Part shown: positions 1 through 10,133 of the stretch, one piece after another
Layout of the letters: every line of letters begins with the position of its first letter
Position numbering within the stretch: position 1 is the stretch's first letter
Source of the DNA: Mya arenaria
Taxonomy: Eukaryota; Mollusca; Bivalvia; Myida; Myidae
Assembly: GCF_026914265.1 (NCBI RefSeq)
Contig: NC_069123.1
Coordinates: 30,628,678 to 30,692,677 of the forward strand
Length of the DNA: 64,000 bases
Reading direction: 5' to 3'
Position numbers and translations under genes: made by a program
Notes under the pieces: model-generated
Told to the model about the DNA's origin: nothing
The model's database searches: none
Seen by the model: only the letters and a program-made list of their open reading frames with translations

Positions 1-760
1 CGACTTTTTTGCGCACTACGTCATGCAGATATATGAGTACATTGTACAAGTTTAGAATTATATGATATAGAGGTTGCGAAACACTACTTGTACGGGTACG
101 TGTACAAGTGGACGTTTTTGTGCACTACATCATGCAGATATATGAGTACATTGTACAAGTTTAGAATTATATGATATAGAGGTTGCGAAACACTACTTGT
201 ATGGGTACGTGTACGTGTGAACTTATTTTTGTGCACTACGTCATGCAGATATATGAGTACATTGTACACTGTAAAAGTTTAAAAGTACATGTACGATAGC
301 GCGAGTTATTTATGCAATATGAGTCATCCTAAAAGTACAATTTACAATATGCAACTCTGACACGTACATGTACCTACGCGTACAAGTACACGTTATGTTT
401 CGCAACCTTTCTTATAGCAGCCGTCTCCTCTCTAGGATATATACGAGTTGTACCGGCGAGTAAAGTGAAATGATTTCTAAACTCTAATGCAACTTACATG
501 TACTGTACTTATACAAGTATAAGTACACGTGCACGTCGTATGTTGCAACCACTATTTACGCATTCGTGTTTTACGGGCAAGTAATGTTGTTGTTTTCCAT
601 TTCATGAGTGCGTTATTAGAGTGGTTGCGAATCACTACGTGCCCGGGCGCGTGTACGCTACGTGTTGTGTACTACGTCATCAATAAATGTGTCTAATGTA
701 AAAGTTTAACATGGCATATACAAAGGCACGGGGAAAGTGATTTATGGAATTGAATATTAG
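1..760. repeat. Nested tandem and fold-back repeats
   Basis: A unit of about 110 bp is repeated in tandem: GCACTACGTCATGCAGATAT or close variants occur near 12, 121 and 232. Each unit also holds GGTTGCGAAACACTACTTGT followed by GTACGTGTAC-rich sequence. An inverted version of the same block lies near 365-410 (ACAAGTACACGTTATG then TTTCGCAACC), and further degenerate pieces lie near 530-560 and 625-710. The stretch is therefore a fold-back element that was partly amplified in tandem. Short ORFs here are by-products of the repeat. I see no gene. Confidence 0.7.
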
Positions 761-774
761 CCTACAAGTACACG

Positions 775-1200
775 TTCAAAGGCGCACAATATAGGTTGAT
801 GCAATAAAATACTTTTTAATGTATAATGTCTTACTCATTTGACTTTAAATACTTGAGAAGAAAAACGTTGATCATAAGACATTAACGATATTTTGGTGTG
901 TGTATTTAACTGGGGAATTTGTGGCCACGTAGCTATTAATACAAACATTTATGAAGGATAATTTTTTTATCTGTTCCTAAATCATATGCTTTATTTATTT
1001 TATTTTTTCAAAGTTAAATGAGTTAATCATCATAATGCATTTAAATAATAAAATATATAGAATTGCATAAATCTAAAATCATACGCCCTTTTCTGTTTTG
1101 ATCAAATGTTCAAATGAGTTAAAAAAAATGCAGATAATTCATTAAAATTAAAAAAGTGAAATTAAAAAAGTGGCATCAACTTATATTGTTCCTGTTTAAA
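775..1200. repeat. Inverted-repeat element, family 2 (GGCGCACAATATAGGTTGATGC ends)
   Basis: The left end reads AAAGGCGCACAATATAGGTT and the right end, reverse-complemented, reads GGAACAATATAAGTTGATGC, giving terminal inverted repeats of about 22 bp. The centre carries TTAACTGGGGAATTTGTGGC, which recurs in the other copies at 23.4, 24.7, 54.37 and 59.95 kb. There is no coding capacity, so this is a MITE-like non-autonomous DNA element of about 0.4 kb. Confidence 0.65.
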
Positions 1201-1736
1201 TATAGTTGTCGCAAAGAACTTTTAGATTCAACAGCGACTTGTACATGTATGTGTACACACGGTATTTCCCAGCTTCCCTATTCAAGAAACAACTTCTATG
1301 AAAAATACAAACACATGCATTTAGAAACAACAGCAACAGCGATATTGGTATACAGAATGAATATTTTCTCATAAAGCCTGGGACTGTTGTTTCACTGGGT
1401 AAATTATTTATGTAGATGTGGAAATAGGGAAAAAATATTGGCCATTGATAAATAGTGTTCGGAAATTCCCCCTCCCTTTTAAAGCCTATGGCGTTTTATT
1501 TAAGAGCGAGACTTAAGTAAAACAAATGGCGCCTCCATCTCTGGGGATAATACAAGATTGTGTATGCTATCTAATTCAGGGGATCCTAGAGAGACAGCAC
1601 GGAAAAGGGAATACAGTAGCACAGTTACTGTGCTAGATATATGAAGCGAGTGAGCTTTTTTCTGAGAATTTTACAGCCTCATGTAAGGAGAAATAAGACC
1701 TTGTAAAATTGCGTATTATGGTAGAACGGCTGATAT
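1201..1736 (+). other. Upstream flank of the Ly6 gene
   Basis: AT-rich sequence before the first candidate start codon. A small perfect hairpin (AGCACAG-TTA-CTGTGCT) lies near 1617-1633. I find no convincing TATA box and no other gene, so promoter and transcription start cannot be placed from sequence alone. Confidence 0.4.
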
Positions 1737-4700
1737 ATGATGCGGTCATTTTGGTTGTGTTGTGGACTAGGAATTCATTGTTTTAGGAACGTGTGTCTCA
1801 CAATGACATTCATGGCCATTTGTCTTGGTAAGTGCTACATGTCATTATAATTAAAAAGTAAATTCGATAGCATGTTTTCAAAATAATAAAGAATTTCTGA
1901 AACCACTTCCTAGTGTAGGTGAAGACTAGTTTTTGAGAAATATGTCGCACAGGTAAATGTAGACTACTTTTGAGTACTTCGCCGCGCAGGTGTGTGTGGA
2001 CTTCTGGACTTCTTTTGAGTACTTCGCCGCGCAGGTATATGTGGATTACTTTTGACTTCTTCGCCGCGCAGGTATTTGTGGACTACGCTTTGAATACTAC
2101 GTCGCTACTGTATGTGTGGACAACTTTTTAGTTCAAAGTTGTCCAGGTATGTGTGGACTACGTTTCGAGTACTACGTCGCCACGGTATGGATGGACTACT
2201 TTTCAGTTCAAAGTTGTCCATGTATGTGTGGACTACTTTTTGAGTTCTATATCGGCGAGGTATGTGTCAGATTATTTTCTGACTACTTTTTGAGTTCAAA
2301 GTTGTCCAGGTATGTGTAGACTTCTTTTAGAATTTTACGTCGCCGTCAGGTATGTGTGGACTATTTTTTTAGTTCAAAGTTGTCCAGGTACAATTTAATT
2401 ATGCTTTTCCCAAAAAACTAAAAAAGCTTAACAATTAAAAGATATACATAACATATAATACACCAAAAAACATTTCGAAATGAACGATAGTTTATAACAT
2501 ACTACATATGCAGTTTGCAAATTATACCCAGAATCAATAAACAATAGCATTTTGACCAAAGATAGCAAAACTAAGTATAAATATATGAGTATGATTCAGT
2601 CGCTGAATTTTTCGTCTGTTTTATTTTATGTTATATCATAAAATTAAGCTTATTATAAGTAAAATAAACAAGAACAAATTGACAATTTATTAAAAAAACG
2701 CGCACAATTCTAGTTCATGAAGGCATACTTTAGATTTAAAACACTTGGTTCACCACTAAAGAACTATGCATGTTTTTTTTTTAATTATTCACATGGCTAA
2801 AATCTCAAAAACAATTTTTATTCTTTTAAACATTTCACAATTTTTTAAATGTTTAAAATGATGAATTTTACTCAACGTCTGAAAATCTGTGAATCAAAGC
2901 AAACACACAGAGAAATGTTCAATTTAAAGTAATACTAACATGAGGATAATTTCAACACGACCAATTGACATTGTAATGCGTTTATAGAGGAACTTTTTTC
3001 TCTCAATAAAAACTAATACAACAGACTGTAAAGATTACTTTAGCAGTGGCAAAATGACGGTCATGTATCCATGGAAATTGCTCCACCGGAAGCGGTGTAA
3101 ACGGACGACGAATTTCCCTGCCATGGTGGATAACCACAAACACTCTAATATTAGACTCATTCATACGTGCAAATGGGGGTTCTGCTGCAGTTGTATTTTC
3201 CGGAATTGTATAACATGTTTTTTGTTAATACGCGTTTATAGATACGTTAGATTTGTTTAAGACTAAAAAAATATTTAAATAGCACCATGTAAAATATTTA
3301 ACCACGAAGGACATCGGTATATGTGGTTCGAAAATATAAGGAAAATATGTTCAGTTGGTGTAACGACATATTTAAATAGCGATGAATTTGGGTTGTGATA
3401 ACAGTGATGTTTATAAAGATGATGATATTACAATTATTATCATAACTGTCGTTGTTCCTGTTGTTGTTGTATTATGGGATCCCCCTCGTCATGACTACCG
3501 TTTTTTAATCAGAGTGTCTATCCCATCCGAGTTTAGAAAGTGCCAAAACTCGAAGGGTGTTACGACGAGTTTGGGTAACAAAACTATTTCTCACATGTCA
3601 CGTCTTTAAAAGAGCAGCCTATCAACATCTAAACGCAATAAATTTTGTCTAATCCTCTGTTTTGCTAATAGAAAACATAAACGACGCGTCAGGCATCGCT
3701 GCAAAAATCCAGTAGGCTTTATGGAGCCAATTTCCCCCATTTCGGGAAATAATGAAATTGGAATAGCTGAATAAGACTGGCACAAATCATAAACAATGTA
3801 TGGGAAGATTGGCTGGCATATATCCAGACAGGAATCTGTTTTCGGCTAATATTCGACATATTTGGTATATCAGTAAATTGCCTTTGAAGAAACTGTCTGT
3901 TCTGTTGTTGTTGTTGTTGAGATAATCCTGACCCAAATTTCACAAAAAAAAGTCAAATCTCAATCTCATACGAGTATTAAAAGAATGAAAATCTTGCATG
4001 TTTTTCTACTTTTTGAAAAATATTTTTTTATAGAATGTGTTGATGAAAGGATTTGTCGATATTTCTATGAGACCAATTCTGGGGTAAACAATATTCTTAA
4101 AAAAAAACATTAATGGTTCTCAAATACATTTTTGGCTGTAGAATAGTTTTCCTTTGAAATATTGACCATAGGTGCTATGTGAAAAATGTCCTTTACAATA
4201 ATAAACACATATTCTATCGAAAATAATAACATTGTATATAAAGCCGGCTATTTTAAAGCATTTAAACATCACTTTTCTGTGCCCGAGTCATTTACTCGAA
4301 CCTAAAACGTTAATGAATATGAACACATATCGGAACTTAGTTTAAAAGCAATACCGCTCTAGGAGTAAGTTACAGTAAAACTGCGATCGTTCGAACAGGC
4401 GGTCGTTAGAGAACTGGCGATCGGTCGAGGTCGAGGCTAAGTCCCGATAATTTTTCCTTCTATTTTCATATAAACTATACTGACGATGGACCGAAACCTT
4501 ATACAAGTCGAGGACTCGATCACCATTGTCGGTCAATTTTCATACAGAACTGTCTTATTTTTACCTATCAGGGTGTGGAATATAAGCTACGTTTCCAGTC
4601 AATGAAATCTCTTATCGGCCTCCACTAAGTACCAAGCTTAATCGTTTAGACTTGCATTTACATAAACACGTTCTCAGTCAGTTAGTATGGTGACATAAAA

Positions 4701-5738
4701 CTGCCGTAAGATAACCTGTTAACGTTCGCGAATTGTTTCCACTTATTTTCGAGATAATTATCTAGCTATCTAGTATTTGCGATTTTTTTCGGTAAGATAC
4801 ATATCATAAGACTAAAAACTGGCTTGAAAGTGCCTAGAACTGCTACTTGTTACCTTTTTTAGCTGTACAACACTAACAGGTTAACTAGTTTATCTCGAAA
4901 ATTAAGTGGTTAACACGAAACAATTCGCGAACGCTATCAGGTTATCTCAGGGCAGAAATATGCCATCATAAGTTAGAACATATTGTGTGATATCTTCATG
5001 TTTTACAACAGCGTTTAGCTCGCTCTATCCTTTATCACTTTGAGTTTACACAATAAGTTCCAACGATAAAATAGAATCAATTAAGGGGGTAGTTATCACT
5101 GTCAGTGATACATCTTTAATATATACATGATATACAATATACATGATGCTTGTATACATGTACACTGCAGTGCCTGTAGATGCGCTCCTCTGCTCCCAGT
5201 GCATGTCAAACGCCACCGGAAGTTGTGCCTTGCGCGCCCCGGACGCAACACCCTGTCAGCCACGTGACCACAGCGACGCCGGGCCGGCTAACTGCATGGT
5301 CGCGCGACAGATCGACCGAAACGGTTAGTCATATGTAGCGGGATTACCAACAATAATTCATACTGTTCTTTTTTATTAACTTCATTTTTAGTCACCAATT
5401 AGCAATCAAATCAGCCTTGATTGGCGAGTAGGTATTTTGCATTGTCGTGCTGGAAAATATATACCATTCTTGAGATTTTGTATAGTTTAACAGTTTGATT
5501 GTGAAATATATATATAAGATGACTATATATATTATTTCGCTATTCAGGGACGGTGCAATCGTACATCCGGGGATGCAGCCAGGTACGCGTGGGCACCGGC
5601 TGCCTCCCTTACCCAAACGGAACCTCGCTCTGCTACCGCACTTGCTCAGAAGACGGGTGCAACCTCGCTATGGCACATGACAACTTTCCATCGCTTTACT
5701 GTGCTGTTCTTGTGTTCATATACATTTGTCTCTTGTAA
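1737..5738 (+). CDS. Ly6/uPAR-domain (three-finger) protein, probably GPI-anchored
   Basis: Three exons: 1737-1827 (donor GTAAGT), 5171-5323 (acceptor CTGCAG, donor GTTAGT) and 5548-5738 (acceptor ATTCAG, stop TAA). Both introns are phase 1, so the frames join cleanly. The mature protein begins near LLCSQC and has ten cysteines ending in the Ly6 hallmark CNL: pattern CxxC, C, C, C, C, C, CYRTC, then GCN. Sequons include NAT and NGT. The C-terminus is a hydrophobic run (YCAVLVFIYICLL) that ends the protein, as in GPI-anchored family members. Known of the family: disulfide-rich secreted or membrane-anchored binding proteins, including invertebrate quiver/CD59-like proteins. No partner can be named. 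The start is uncertain: ATGs at 1737 and 1740 give a long leader, while 1803 gives a short signal peptide (MTFMAICLVPVDA). Family assignment is firm; the first exon is likely but unproven. Confidence 0.75.
1945..2391 (+). repeat. Minisatellite in intron 1 of the Ly6 gene
   Basis: About ten degenerate copies of a unit of about 43 bp, consensus GCAGGTATGTGTGGACTACT plus TTTGAGTACTTCGCCGC, with a variant half reading AGTTCAAAGTTGTCC. The array starts about 120 bp after the real splice donor at 1828. Most units carry a donor-like CAGGTATGTG. The ORF across it is a repeat by-product. Confidence 0.8.
2392..4372. other. Intron 1 of the Ly6 gene, AT-rich, no gene seen
   Basis: AT-rich sequence with homopolymer A/T runs and short ORFs on both strands, none with recognisable motifs or flanking splice logic. 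A simple (GTT)n/(CAA)n run lies near 3900-3920. I see nothing else that can be supported. Confidence 0.5.
4373..4450 (+). mobile_element. Possible pogo/Tc1-like element end
   Basis: The block starts after TA with CAGTAAAACTGCGATCGTTC, which resembles the CAGT-A/T-AAAC-TCGAT start of pogo-like terminal repeats. I could not find the matching inverted end downstream, so at most this is a truncated non-autonomous copy. Confidence 0.25.
4701..4955. repeat. Palindromic MITE-like element
   Basis: The left arm CTGCCGTAAGATAACCTGTT and AACGTTCGCGAATTGTTTCC is matched, inverted, by the right arm (AACAATTCGCGAACGCTATC then AGGTTATCTCAGGGCAG). The arms are about 55 bp with a loop of about 145 bp. There is no coding content. 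It lies in intron 1 of the Ly6 gene. Confidence 0.75.
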
Positions 5739-6030
5739 TTCATAATGAATTGTGTTATGGTACTGAAAATATGTTCGCAACGTAAATGTTTCTTTCTCTT
5801 TCGATCAAATCAGAGGCACCAAGTAGTGAAGATTCGTTAACGCAATCCCTTCGCAGTGATCTCCCCTGACAAGCTGAACTATTTTTAAAAATATCTTTCA
5901 TCTCCCATGTTTTGGTTAGTTTTCATCAAATTTCAATTATTCAAGGTGCATTGCTCACGTGTTATACATTGTGATAGTGGTTATTGTGCTGTATAGGAAG
6001 AAAAACTGCGTCGAGTTTGTTGTTTATGGT
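5739..6030 (+). other. 3' flank of the Ly6 gene
   Basis: Sequence after the Ly6 stop codon, presumably 3' UTR. There is no AATAAA close by; the nearest clear one on this strand is near 6758, which would imply a UTR of about 1 kb running through a dispersed repeat. The transcript end is unresolved. Confidence 0.35.
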
Positions 6031-6700
6031 TGAAAGAATGAAGTCAGAGTGCCTTAACTGTGTCTATACCGTGACATTTTATTTTGAGAGTAGCCTCCCT
6101 TTGTATAAAAACGACCTATATTTGTATCGAAGTTCAACATGTTATCCTTCTTAACTCGAAAAAACTTGAGCTGTCACAGAAACGTGACAAATCACCCCCA
6201 TTAGACCGGACGGACGGATAGAGAATTTTGTGTCGGATAAAATCCGTATTATGCAACATTGACTTCCAAATGTGACCTTGAGATTAAAGCGCAGATGTTA
6301 TAAATGAAAGACGTTCCTATGTTGCATTAAATTTCCTTGAATTCCAACTAATTAAACATTAACGTCCAAGCCTAGTGAACTTGACCGAGACAATGGGCCG
6401 GATTTTATGCGAGACGCAACTTTCTATGGTGCTAAAATCTCTGGGAATTTTGATTAATTTCCATTAATAGTTAAAAAGTTATGGCTGAAACACGACATAT
6501 TGCTATGAAATCCATCTTGTGAACCATTGACCTCTTAATGTAGCTTTGAATTTAGAGATAAAAGCACGCATGTTTTGCGAGACGCACCTTACGACGATGT
6601 TTGAATTATATGAAATGAAATCACATCAATAATATCAAGTTATCGCTGAGAAAGAGTTGTAACAGATTGACACACGGATAGACGGGGGTCGAACAGTGCG
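6030..6700 (+). repeat. Dispersed bivalve-type repeat with GACGGACGG blocks
   Basis: The segment contains two GACGGACGGATAG-like blocks (near 6205-6220 and 6670-6690) around TGACCTTGAGATTAAAGC, GCGAGACGCAACTTTCTATG and TTATGGCTGAAACACGACAT motifs. I recognise this mix from dispersed repeats of bivalve genomes. Start and end are approximate. No protein-coding remnant is visible. Confidence 0.5.
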
Positions 6701-8340
6701 ATAACTGTATGAATTTAAAACCATTCGTTTTATACCGTATTTATATATTAATATAAAAATAAACGATGCACCGTATCTTCAATCAGATATGAAATACGGA
6801 AAATTCCTGTGATATTCTAAGCGGATCATCACTTTGACGAAAATACATTTGAAATTTATTTATCACCATTTCAAAAGTAAACTGAGGTTTTCATACAACT
6901 CTTTTTAAAAGGTATACGATGTACAAATAACCGTGTCTGTATACCACGTGATAAATTGCGTCATAAATGCTACGTCGTAAGGCAATATTTTGCTTAGAAG
7001 CAGACTTAAATCAAAGATAACTTCACTATTTCCTCACCATTTTAAATAGCGCAGTCTACGCCGCTTACAAAGACCCGCCTTCGGTTACCATTGCTTGGGT
7101 GAGCGTTTTAGGGCCATTATGGCCCTCTTGTTAGTTTATCTTGCTTGAAATAGTTCTCTTTTTTTCTGTATGTTCAACCACTGAGCAGACTGCTTGATTG
7201 TATTAATTTATAAGTGGGTACTCTGACAGACTACTGTGATAGAACAGTGACATGTGTACGACAATCTACCAGGCGTATTTGCTCATATTTATTTTAAAAT
7301 GTGGCATAAATGTATCATTTAATGACCATTGGTAAAACACAGTTGCTTTTCTGAAATCCAAAAGTTTGCATTGCGGCCCTTGCGCATGTTTACCCCGCGA
7401 TAAATTACAAAAGTATATTACACACCGCGACAGATTCAAGAAATGGCCACTCAAATACACATGTAAATGCTTGTAATGTAAACTGAACCATGTCTACGAG
7501 TTTATATACTGCAGTGCAAATGTTGAACTGTGTACATAGGCATAGGCATATATATGTTTATAATTGGGGTTCTTTATATTGTGTGTAACTTAGAGATGAA
7601 ACTGAAATGATAAAATTCATGTAAATACATTTATACTGAAATAGTATACAGATTTAAAAACAGCCAAACGTTTCTCTACGTCTAGAGGCCTGCACATTAC
7701 TGTCATAAGCCACGGTATGCTCCCTCAGGCTGATAAGCATTCGTTACAAGTTTATTTAAGTACAAATGGAATGTATATAGACACTTTGTATCATTACGGT
7801 GTAAAATAGCAAACATTTGTTGAAAACGTCTAGTTTTTCATAAGCCGTTTGTCACAAACTTAATTGCCCCTATACAGCATTTCCCGAAAAGCCAATGTGA
7901 GAGTAAACTTTACGGGAGCCATTTGATTTTCATGTCAACTTCCGAGTAACATAAATAATTTTTAGAGCAAAAATATAAAGACGGAAGGGCTTGATTCCTC
8001 CCGCAACACAATTCGGGTATCTCGATTTATTCTAGAAGTTCAAGGATGCGATAACACCATAGTTTTACAAATAAAAATATGTTGAATTTAAGCGTTGAAC
8101 GACGAAGTAGTACGGAATGTAGGACCGTGTTCTTGATGCGAGAGTCACAGCTTATCGGGCCTTAACTAAAACGATGTTAGAATACAACCTACATTCTCAG
8201 CCAATAAAATTGCAGATAGGCATTTATTTAGTGCTACTCTTAATCAATAAGAATTCCAACTTTCGCGGTCCGCCTACTGCCACTCATCCTATACACAAAC
8301 CCTGCGTCAGATTTTGCATTAACAATGTGTTAGCCAATAC
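6701..8340. other. Intergenic, AT-rich, with one short repeat end
   Basis: No gene seen. Near 7095-7135 the sequence GGTGAGCGTTTTAGGGCCAT then TATGGCCCTCTTG is, on the minus strand, the start of the dispersed repeat type that begins CAAGAGGGCCATAATGGCCC. The short ORFs at 7266-7460 and 8174-8356 have no recognisable content. Confidence 0.45.
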
Positions 8341-8344
8341 GCCC

Positions 8345-8660
8345 ATTCTTAAATAACCTATTGACCAAGATTCTGACCTCATGTGACCCAAGGCAGTAAA
8401 TGATTTATCAAGAAATAATCCTGATTAAGTTTCATAGATATTGAACCATATACATTGCCTCTAGTTTGTTAAAAATACTTTTTGTAAGATTTGACCTACT
8501 GACCTAGTTTTTGACCCCATTTGACCCACCTTTGCAAGCCTTTGAGATTCGACCAAGGAAAATATTTTGACCGTGCGACGGACGGACTAAAGGACGGACG
8601 GACAACGCCAAAACAATATTCACCGTCCGTAACCTTCGGTTCAGCGGGCGATAATAATCA
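8345..8660 (+). repeat. Dispersed bivalve-type repeat (TTGACCTACTGACCTAG type)
   Basis: Contains TTTGACCTACTGACCTAGTT, TTTGACCCCATTTGACCC and a terminal GACGGACGGAC cluster near 8575-8605, followed by an inverted GTCCGTAACCTTCGG-like tail. The layout is typical of a non-autonomous repeat common in bivalves. The ORF at 8521-8703 is a by-product. Confidence 0.5.
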
Positions 8661-9206
8661 TGCAGATTTATACAATTTGATGGAGGTAATTTTAATATGT
8701 TAAAAATTTGAAAAATTTCGTTCGATTTAATACGCTCAAATACATTGTCACTTGACCCTTGTAAATTGGATTTGATGAAAATGGTTCGATATGAGAGTAG
8801 ACAAGGTAAATTTCGTTAAATATCGACAATTAAAGGGGCTTAACTCTTTTGAGTTCGAAGACAGGATACACACTGGTAAGAGCGGCAAATTGCTCCCAAA
8901 ATATGTCCCGTTTTGGAGGCTTGTCTGTTTTTGCAGAAAGAAAATCGAAGTAATGCCATAGCCCTGGTGTCGTTGTCGTCGTTGTCAAAACTTTCAACTT
9001 GGCCATGACTCAACGAGTTCAAGATATTCAAGTGAAACTTGGTACACAATACAAACAACTGTTGCAAGATCCATAACTCAGTGTTTAATAAGTATTCAGA
9101 TATGTCCATCATCAACAACAGTCGAGCGTTGACTTTTGCTTCATGGCGCTCTTGTTTAAACAATTAACCATCAAACATTTCTGTGGTCTGATCAAATTTA
9201 AAGATA
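8661..9206. other. Intergenic with repeat-derived sequence
   Basis: Contains a repeat-derived block near 8955-9060 (GTCGTCGTTGTC, then CAAGTGAAACTTGGTACACA). The latter is the variant AGTTTCA/TGAAACTTGG signature seen in other dispersed repeats of this window. The 107-codon minus-strand ORF over 8840-9163 lies in this repeat and has no recognisable protein motif. Confidence 0.45.
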
Positions 9207-9603
9207 CTAAAGATGCACTCTTACTCCCAAATAAGATTTAACACAATTAATAAAAATTGTTTTAATACTAGTATTCTAAAAAGATGAATAAATTGTTCTT
9301 ATGAAGTATACCAAGTTTAATTTGAAAGAAATGAGCATAAAACACGGTATTTCTACTTTATGAGACTATAGTAGACGGCAGTAAATCTTTTAGCATTCAC
9401 CAATCATTTAAATCTTTTAGCATTCACCAATCATTTAATATGTTTGCGCTTTCTGCTATTAAATACACGGTTACAATCGTGTTATCAGTAATTAATATTT
9501 TTCATAAATGCATTATTTAGTAAGTAGTTAAAGGTTTATCAGTCAAAATGTAGGTTTGTTATACATGTGTATGTATTGATTTTGAATAAGAGTGTCACTT
9601 AAG
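9207..9603 (-). repeat. MITE family 1, copy 1
   Basis: The ends are AAGATGCACTCTTACTCCCA and TTGAATAAGAGTGTCACTTA, imperfect terminal inverted repeats of about 20 bp. The interior matches five other copies (26.2, 30.7, 42.7, 43.4 and 53.9 kb), including TTGCGCTTTCTGCTATTAAA and GTATACATGTGTATG-like blocks. This copy also has a local duplication of CTTTTAGCATTCACCAATCA near 9390-9435. Non-coding, about 0.4 kb. Confidence 0.8.
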
Positions 9604-9628
9604 GAAGGTCGAACAACATGTTGAGTAT

Positions 9629-9634
9629 TTTATT
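9629..9634 (-). terminator. Candidate polyadenylation signal of the desaturase gene
   Basis: TTTATT on the plus strand is AATAAA on the gene's strand, about 500 nt after the desaturase stop codon at 10134. Position and orientation fit a 3' UTR of about 0.5 kb. The hexamer alone is weak evidence in AT-rich DNA. Confidence 0.3.
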
Positions 9635-10133
9635 AAACTAAAATAACCAAATTATACTTCACAGTCGTGAAACAACAGTTTTAACATGGAAACAAATCAA
9701 CACATAGTATGGAATCTTATTCGTACGATAACACTTTAACAGCATCATAATTTGGAATCAAAATATTCTTTATCAAGTAACCATCAATAATATAATTAAA
9801 AACATAATGAACAAAAATCAAATGAAATAATATAAAAGCAGATCAGTTCGTCTCGAGCGGGGCATGTCACTGCACGTGACGGCCTGCATCAACCTCATGT
9901 TTTCCCAAAATGTTGCCCATAATGTAAGCAGTATCTGGCGTCATTGCAATTTTTCACATTTTTCTGCTAAAATGCTTACAGCTTATATGCTCACACGAGT
10001 TGTACTTTGTTAGTAATCAAGGGTTATGTATGACTTGATTATTATATTAAGATGATAACCGTTTAACTGTCAACTGGGAATTCTTAAACCTAACTGTGGC
10101 AGCACTGAACAGTTCAGGCACTCAACAGTTCTT

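Noticed and set aside
8840-9163. 107-codon minus-strand ORF
   Set aside because: It lies in dispersed repeat sequence and shows no recognisable motif, splice context or partner.
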